Part shown: positions 61,075 through 64,000 of the stretch, one piece after another
Position numbering within the stretch: position 1 is the first letter of the stretch
Layout of the letters: every line of letters starts with the position of its first letter
Assembly: GCA_015066785.1 (NCBI GenBank)
Contig: SVNT01000002.1
Location: 248,001 to 312,000 of the forward strand
From: Ruminococcus sp.
GTDB lineage: Bacteria > Bacillota > Clostridia > Oscillospirales > Ruminococcaceae
Reading direction: 5' to 3'
DNA: 64,000 nt
Notes under the pieces: model-generated
The model's database searches: none
Seen by the model: only the letters and a program-made list of their open reading frames with translations
Told to the model about the DNA's origin: nothing
Program-made: the position numbers and the translations under genes

Positions 61075-63870
61075 TTATTTCTGTACGAATGCCAGCTTTT
61101 CGAAATCTTCCTCGGGGAGAGGCCTTGAATAGTAATAGCCCTGAGCCGTTTCGCAACCTGCGGCAAGCAGGAATTCCGCCTGCTTTGCAGTTTCCACGCC
61201 CTCTGCCACGATGTTCATTTCGAGCTGGTTCATAAGGAATATCGTTCCCGCAATGACGGTCTTGCCCTTTGACGAGGATACCGTTTCGTTGAGGAATTCC
61301 TTGTCGATTTTTACTTCGTTCAGCGGGATTGTCTTGAGCATATTAAGCGACGAATATCCCGAGCCGAAGTCGTCCATCGAGAGTATGAAACCGTTGTCAC
61401 GGAGCTCGTTCATCACATTGCAGAGCGTTTCGACATCTTCGAGGAATACGCTTTCCGTAAATTCAAGGATAAGCATATTTGTCGGGATGCTGTATTTTTC
61501 AACAAGCTCACGCAGTTTGCGGCAGAAGCCACTGTCGAATGCGTGCACTCTTGAAACATTGACCGAAATCGGAATGGGCGTGTATCCCTTGTCGAGCCAT
61601 TTACGCATCTTTTTGCAGGTACATTCCCACATATATTCGTCGACATTGAGGATGAACCCGTTTCTCTCGAACAAAGGAATAAACTTGTCGGGAGGAATAA
61701 GTCCCTTGGTGGGGTGCTTCCAGCGTATGAGCGCCTCGGCACCGACAACTCGTCCTGTCGAGATGTCGTATTTCGGCTGGAAGTAGGGTATGAACTCGCC
61801 ATTCTCAAGTGCGGAGGTCATATCTGCCTTTATCTGCTTTTCGTCAACCAGTTTTATTCTCAGCTTGTCGTCGAAGAATGCATACAGAACACCGTATCTG
61901 TCCTTGATGGTCTTGAGTGCAAGAGACGCCCAGTCGAACATCAGGTTTGCGGGAACAATTCCGTCGGTGTCGATGTTTGTGATATAAACCCCGAAGTGTA
62001 CCGTCAGGTTGAAGTCGAGGTTGAACTCGTGTATCCTGCTTTCAAGGTCGTGCAGGAATACCGAAAGCTCATCCTCGTTCTTGTACGGGATACATATGCA
62101 GAATACGTCGGAAACAATACGCCCGAAGATACTGTCTGTACCGTGGAGCTTGTTCTTTATCGTGTTCGATATGTGGATGAGAACTTCGTCGCCACTGCTT
62201 TTTCCGTAAAGGTCGTTTATCATCTTGAAATTGTCGATGTCAAGACAGATTATTGCGTGTGGCTCGGAAGTGGTGAGCATACGGTTGTTTATGCGGTCAA
62301 ACAGCGAGGAGTCCTGACTGCTGACGCTGTGGAAGGTTCCGATTGTCTTTATCGGCACGCCGTTTTCATTGATGGTCTTTGCCTTCATTTCAAGCCAGTC
62401 GTAAACGGACTTGCCCTTGTCGGTATAGAAAAATCTTGCGCTGACCTTGTTTTCGGTGTTGCCGAGGAGGAATTCCGATACCTTGGGGACATCTTCAGCC
62501 ACTTTATATTCGTCGAAAATGCCTTTTTTGAGGTAGTCCGTCATCTCAACACGGGGGCGGTCGCCCTTTGCGGGAATAACCAGCGTGTCTTCGAGAATAT
62601 CATACTCGAAGAACATCTCGCCCGAGCTTTCGTAGGCAATCTGATATTTTTCGGCAAGCTCCTGCAACTCGGCGTGGGATTCCTGTATGTCGGTGACATC
62701 GGTGAAAATCAGCAGGAATACGGGGCATCCGCCTATCATGTTGACGCAACTTCCGTCAATCTGGAACCATATGTTGTTGCCGTCCTTGTCCTTTGCCATG
62801 AAGGTGAATGGGGTGAGGCCCGAGGCTGAAGAAAATTCCGTCATGCTCATATTCCGGATTTTTTCTGTCATTCCCGAAATGAACGGAGAGTAATCCTCGC
62901 CGAAGAAGTCGGTGAATTTCTTTCCCGCACCCATAAAGCGAAGCTCGTTGTCAGAGAAGATGAAGTTTGCTGTAAAGCCGTGAATTCTGTCAAGGAGACT
63001 TTCATTCTCGGCTGTAAGCTCACGCTTGTCGGTGAGGTCGCTGATTTCGGAAACAAGCACATCCCTGCCGTCGTGATTGGACATATAGCGCATGTGGGTT
63101 GTAATCCACTTCAGCTTTCCGTCCTTTGTTGTTATGCGGTTTTCAAACCGTGCGGAGCTTTTTGTCTTTATTATCGTTTCTACGGTTTTTGCGGATGTTT
63201 CAACCTCTTCGTCGATGACGGTGTTCAGTATCTTTGAATCAAAAATAGTCCTGAATTCTTCCCTTGTACATTCGAGGATTTCAAAGGTCCTTGCATTTGC
63301 GTAAGCAAAAACAGGCTCGTCGTTTATTACGTTGTACTGGAGTATTCCGACAACCATAGAGTCGCAGATTTTTTCAAGGTAGCGTGTGTGGTAGTCGGAT
63401 AATCTTCTTGCGTTGACCATATCCGTCACGTCGTTATGCACCACAACGAAGTAACGGTTGCCGTCGAAGTTATCGGGCAGTATCGACACGGAAACCTGAA
63501 TCCAGCGCATATTTTCTGATTTGGTCATAATACGCACATTCATTGAAAAGTCGGATACACCACTGCTCATACAATGCTCGAGCTTGTCCTCAAACTCCCT
63601 GAGGTCGTCGGTGTGAAGAAGTGTGCGTGCGGAGCTTGAAAAGTCCGTCATGAATTCCTTGCGTGAGTAGCCGAAAATCTCAAAAAAAGCGTCGTTTGCC
63701 CAGTAGCACGTGAGATTCTTGTCATAGATGTGACGGCTTATTCCTATTCTGAGAGAATTGTTGATTATATCGAAATCTTCGACTTTTTTACGCAGTTCGG
63801 CGTTCTGAAGTCTTAACAATGACATCTCGGAATTAACATGGCTTTTGTGCTTGTTTGCTATACCTGACAT
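61075..63870 (-). CDS. PAS-GGDEF-EAL protein, probable c-di-GMP phosphodiesterase
   Basis: The product has 931 residues, cytoplasmic, with no membrane segment. A short coiled coil (residues 15-35) is followed by about four PAS domains (35-520; for example CYWANDAFFEIFGYSRKEF), a GGDEF domain (about 530-690) whose active-site motif is replaced by GRIVSDVFC, and an intact EAL domain: EALIRWKHP, ISVNVSR, ILEFTES, MDDFGSGYSSL, VKIDKEFL and VAEGVET. The GGDEF domain is expected to be inactive or only GTP-binding, so the protein should break down c-di-GMP in response to PAS-sensed signals. GGAGGAG precedes the ATG. Confidence 0.92.
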   Translation of the reverse strand: MSGIANKHKSHVNSEMSLLRLQNAELRKKVEDFDIINNSLRIGISRHIYDKNLTCYWANDAFFEIFGYSRKEFMTDFSSSARTLLHTDDLREFEDKLEHCMSSGVSDFSMNVRIMTKSENMRWIQVSVSILPDNFDGNRYFVVVHNDVTDMVNARRLSDYHTRYLEKICDSMVVGILQYNVINDEPVFAYANARTFEILECTREEFRTIFDSKILNTVIDEEVETSAKTVETIIKTKSSARFENRITTKDGKLKWITTHMRYMSNHDGRDVLVSEISDLTDKRELTAENESLLDRIHGFTANFIFSDNELRFMGAGKKFTDFFGEDYSPFISGMTEKIRNMSMTEFSSASGLTPFTFMAKDKDGNNIWFQIDGSCVNMIGGCPVFLLIFTDVTDIQESHAELQELAEKYQIAYESSGEMFFEYDILEDTLVIPAKGDRPRVEMTDYLKKGIFDEYKVAEDVPKVSEFLLGNTENKVSARFFYTDKGKSVYDWLEMKAKTINENGVPIKTIGTFHSVSSQDSSLFDRINNRMLTTSEPHAIICLDIDNFKMINDLYGKSSGDEVLIHISNTIKNKLHGTDSIFGRIVSDVFCICIPYKNEDELSVFLHDLESRIHEFNLDFNLTVHFGVYITNIDTDGIVPANLMFDWASLALKTIKDRYGVLYAFFDDKLRIKLVDEKQIKADMTSALENGEFIPYFQPKYDISTGRVVGAEALIRWKHPTKGLIPPDKFIPLFERNGFILNVDEYMWECTCKKMRKWLDKGYTPIPISVNVSRVHAFDSGFCRKLRELVEKYSIPTNMLILEFTESVFLEDVETLCNVMNELRDNGFILSMDDFGSGYSSLNMLKTIPLNEVKIDKEFLNETVSSSKGKTVIAGTIFLMNQLEMNIVAEGVETAKQAEFLLAAGCETAQGYYYSRPLPEEDFEKLAFVQK

Positions 63871-64000
63871 ATCCGACTCCTCCTTTCAGGCGCACTTATA
63901 ATTAAATACAGTATATCATATTTTCAAAAAATCGTCAATGATTATGGCAAATTTTGTGCAAAATCACATATAGTCGGAATATGTAGTGTGAACTTCGGAG

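Noticed and set aside
63871-64000. The last 130 bases of the window
   Set aside because: They hold the leader and likely promoter of the PAS-GGDEF-EAL gene but no clear -35/-10 pair or other gene could be supported.

Overview
The window looks like a chromosomal segment of a spore-forming, flagellated anaerobic member of the Clostridia, most likely an Oscillospiraceae/Ruminococcus-type gut bacterium. The support is spore genes (spoVT, spoIVB, both dipicolinate synthase subunits), SigD-type flagellin promoters, a GTP-type PEP carboxykinase, Gram-positive CGAAC-N4-GTTC SOS boxes, many lipoproteins with Thr/Pro-rich linkers, and AGGAGG ribosome sites. The genus is an inference.

Layout. 1-7309: an accessory operon with a cut-off unknown gene, a pseudokinase, an active-looking Ser/Thr kinase, a 52-residue protein, a UPF1/DNA2-like SF1 helicase and a winged-helix-like protein. 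7310-12994: an accessory region with repeated promoter-like modules, a small membrane protein, two lipoproteins with almost the same signal peptide, a (GACA)21.75 tract placed exactly at a consensus promoter, and a sigma factor fused through a membrane segment to BspA-type leucine-rich repeats. 13170-17370: spoVT, a lipoprotein, a patatin-like lipase and recG. 17384-19626: two almost identical flagellin genes, each with its own SigD promoter and terminator. 19638-24119 (minus): RNase P RNA, a beta-propeller protein, an SOS-controlled radical-SAM/DUF4130 DNA-repair pair and dusB. 24244-30275: polA-rimI-tsaD and two membrane proteins. 30427-33416: PEP carboxykinase and a glycosyltransferase. 33435-33810: four tRNAs (Val, Asp, Phe, Gly). 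33964-39584: a solute-binding protein with a diguanylate cyclase, a LiaF-like protein, spoIVB and enolase. 39699-44663: secDF, a sugar isomerase-like protein, a small Cys protein, an unknown and metF. 44745-45490: mntP under a yybP-ykoY manganese riboswitch. 45491-46217: a hairpin-dense non-coding stretch. 46218-52019: an HD protein, then a surface-glycan/glycogen operon ending in glgB. 52313-56784 (minus): a cation/proton antiporter, an ABC-F protein and dipicolinate synthase. 56911-61032: the potABCD polyamine importer. 61075-63870: a four-PAS GGDEF-EAL protein.

The most notable non-gene signal is a family of small palindromic elements (213, 93 and 222 bp) at three distant sites. Each lies inside the loop of a different long inverted repeat placed where a transcription terminator is expected, and one copy is inverted and internally deleted. 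This looks like a miniature mobile element that targets terminator hairpins. Other leads are the kinase-pseudokinase-helicase operon, the membrane-spanning sigma-LRR fusion, and the short transcription unit built from GACA repeats. All calls come from reading the sequence; no database search was run.
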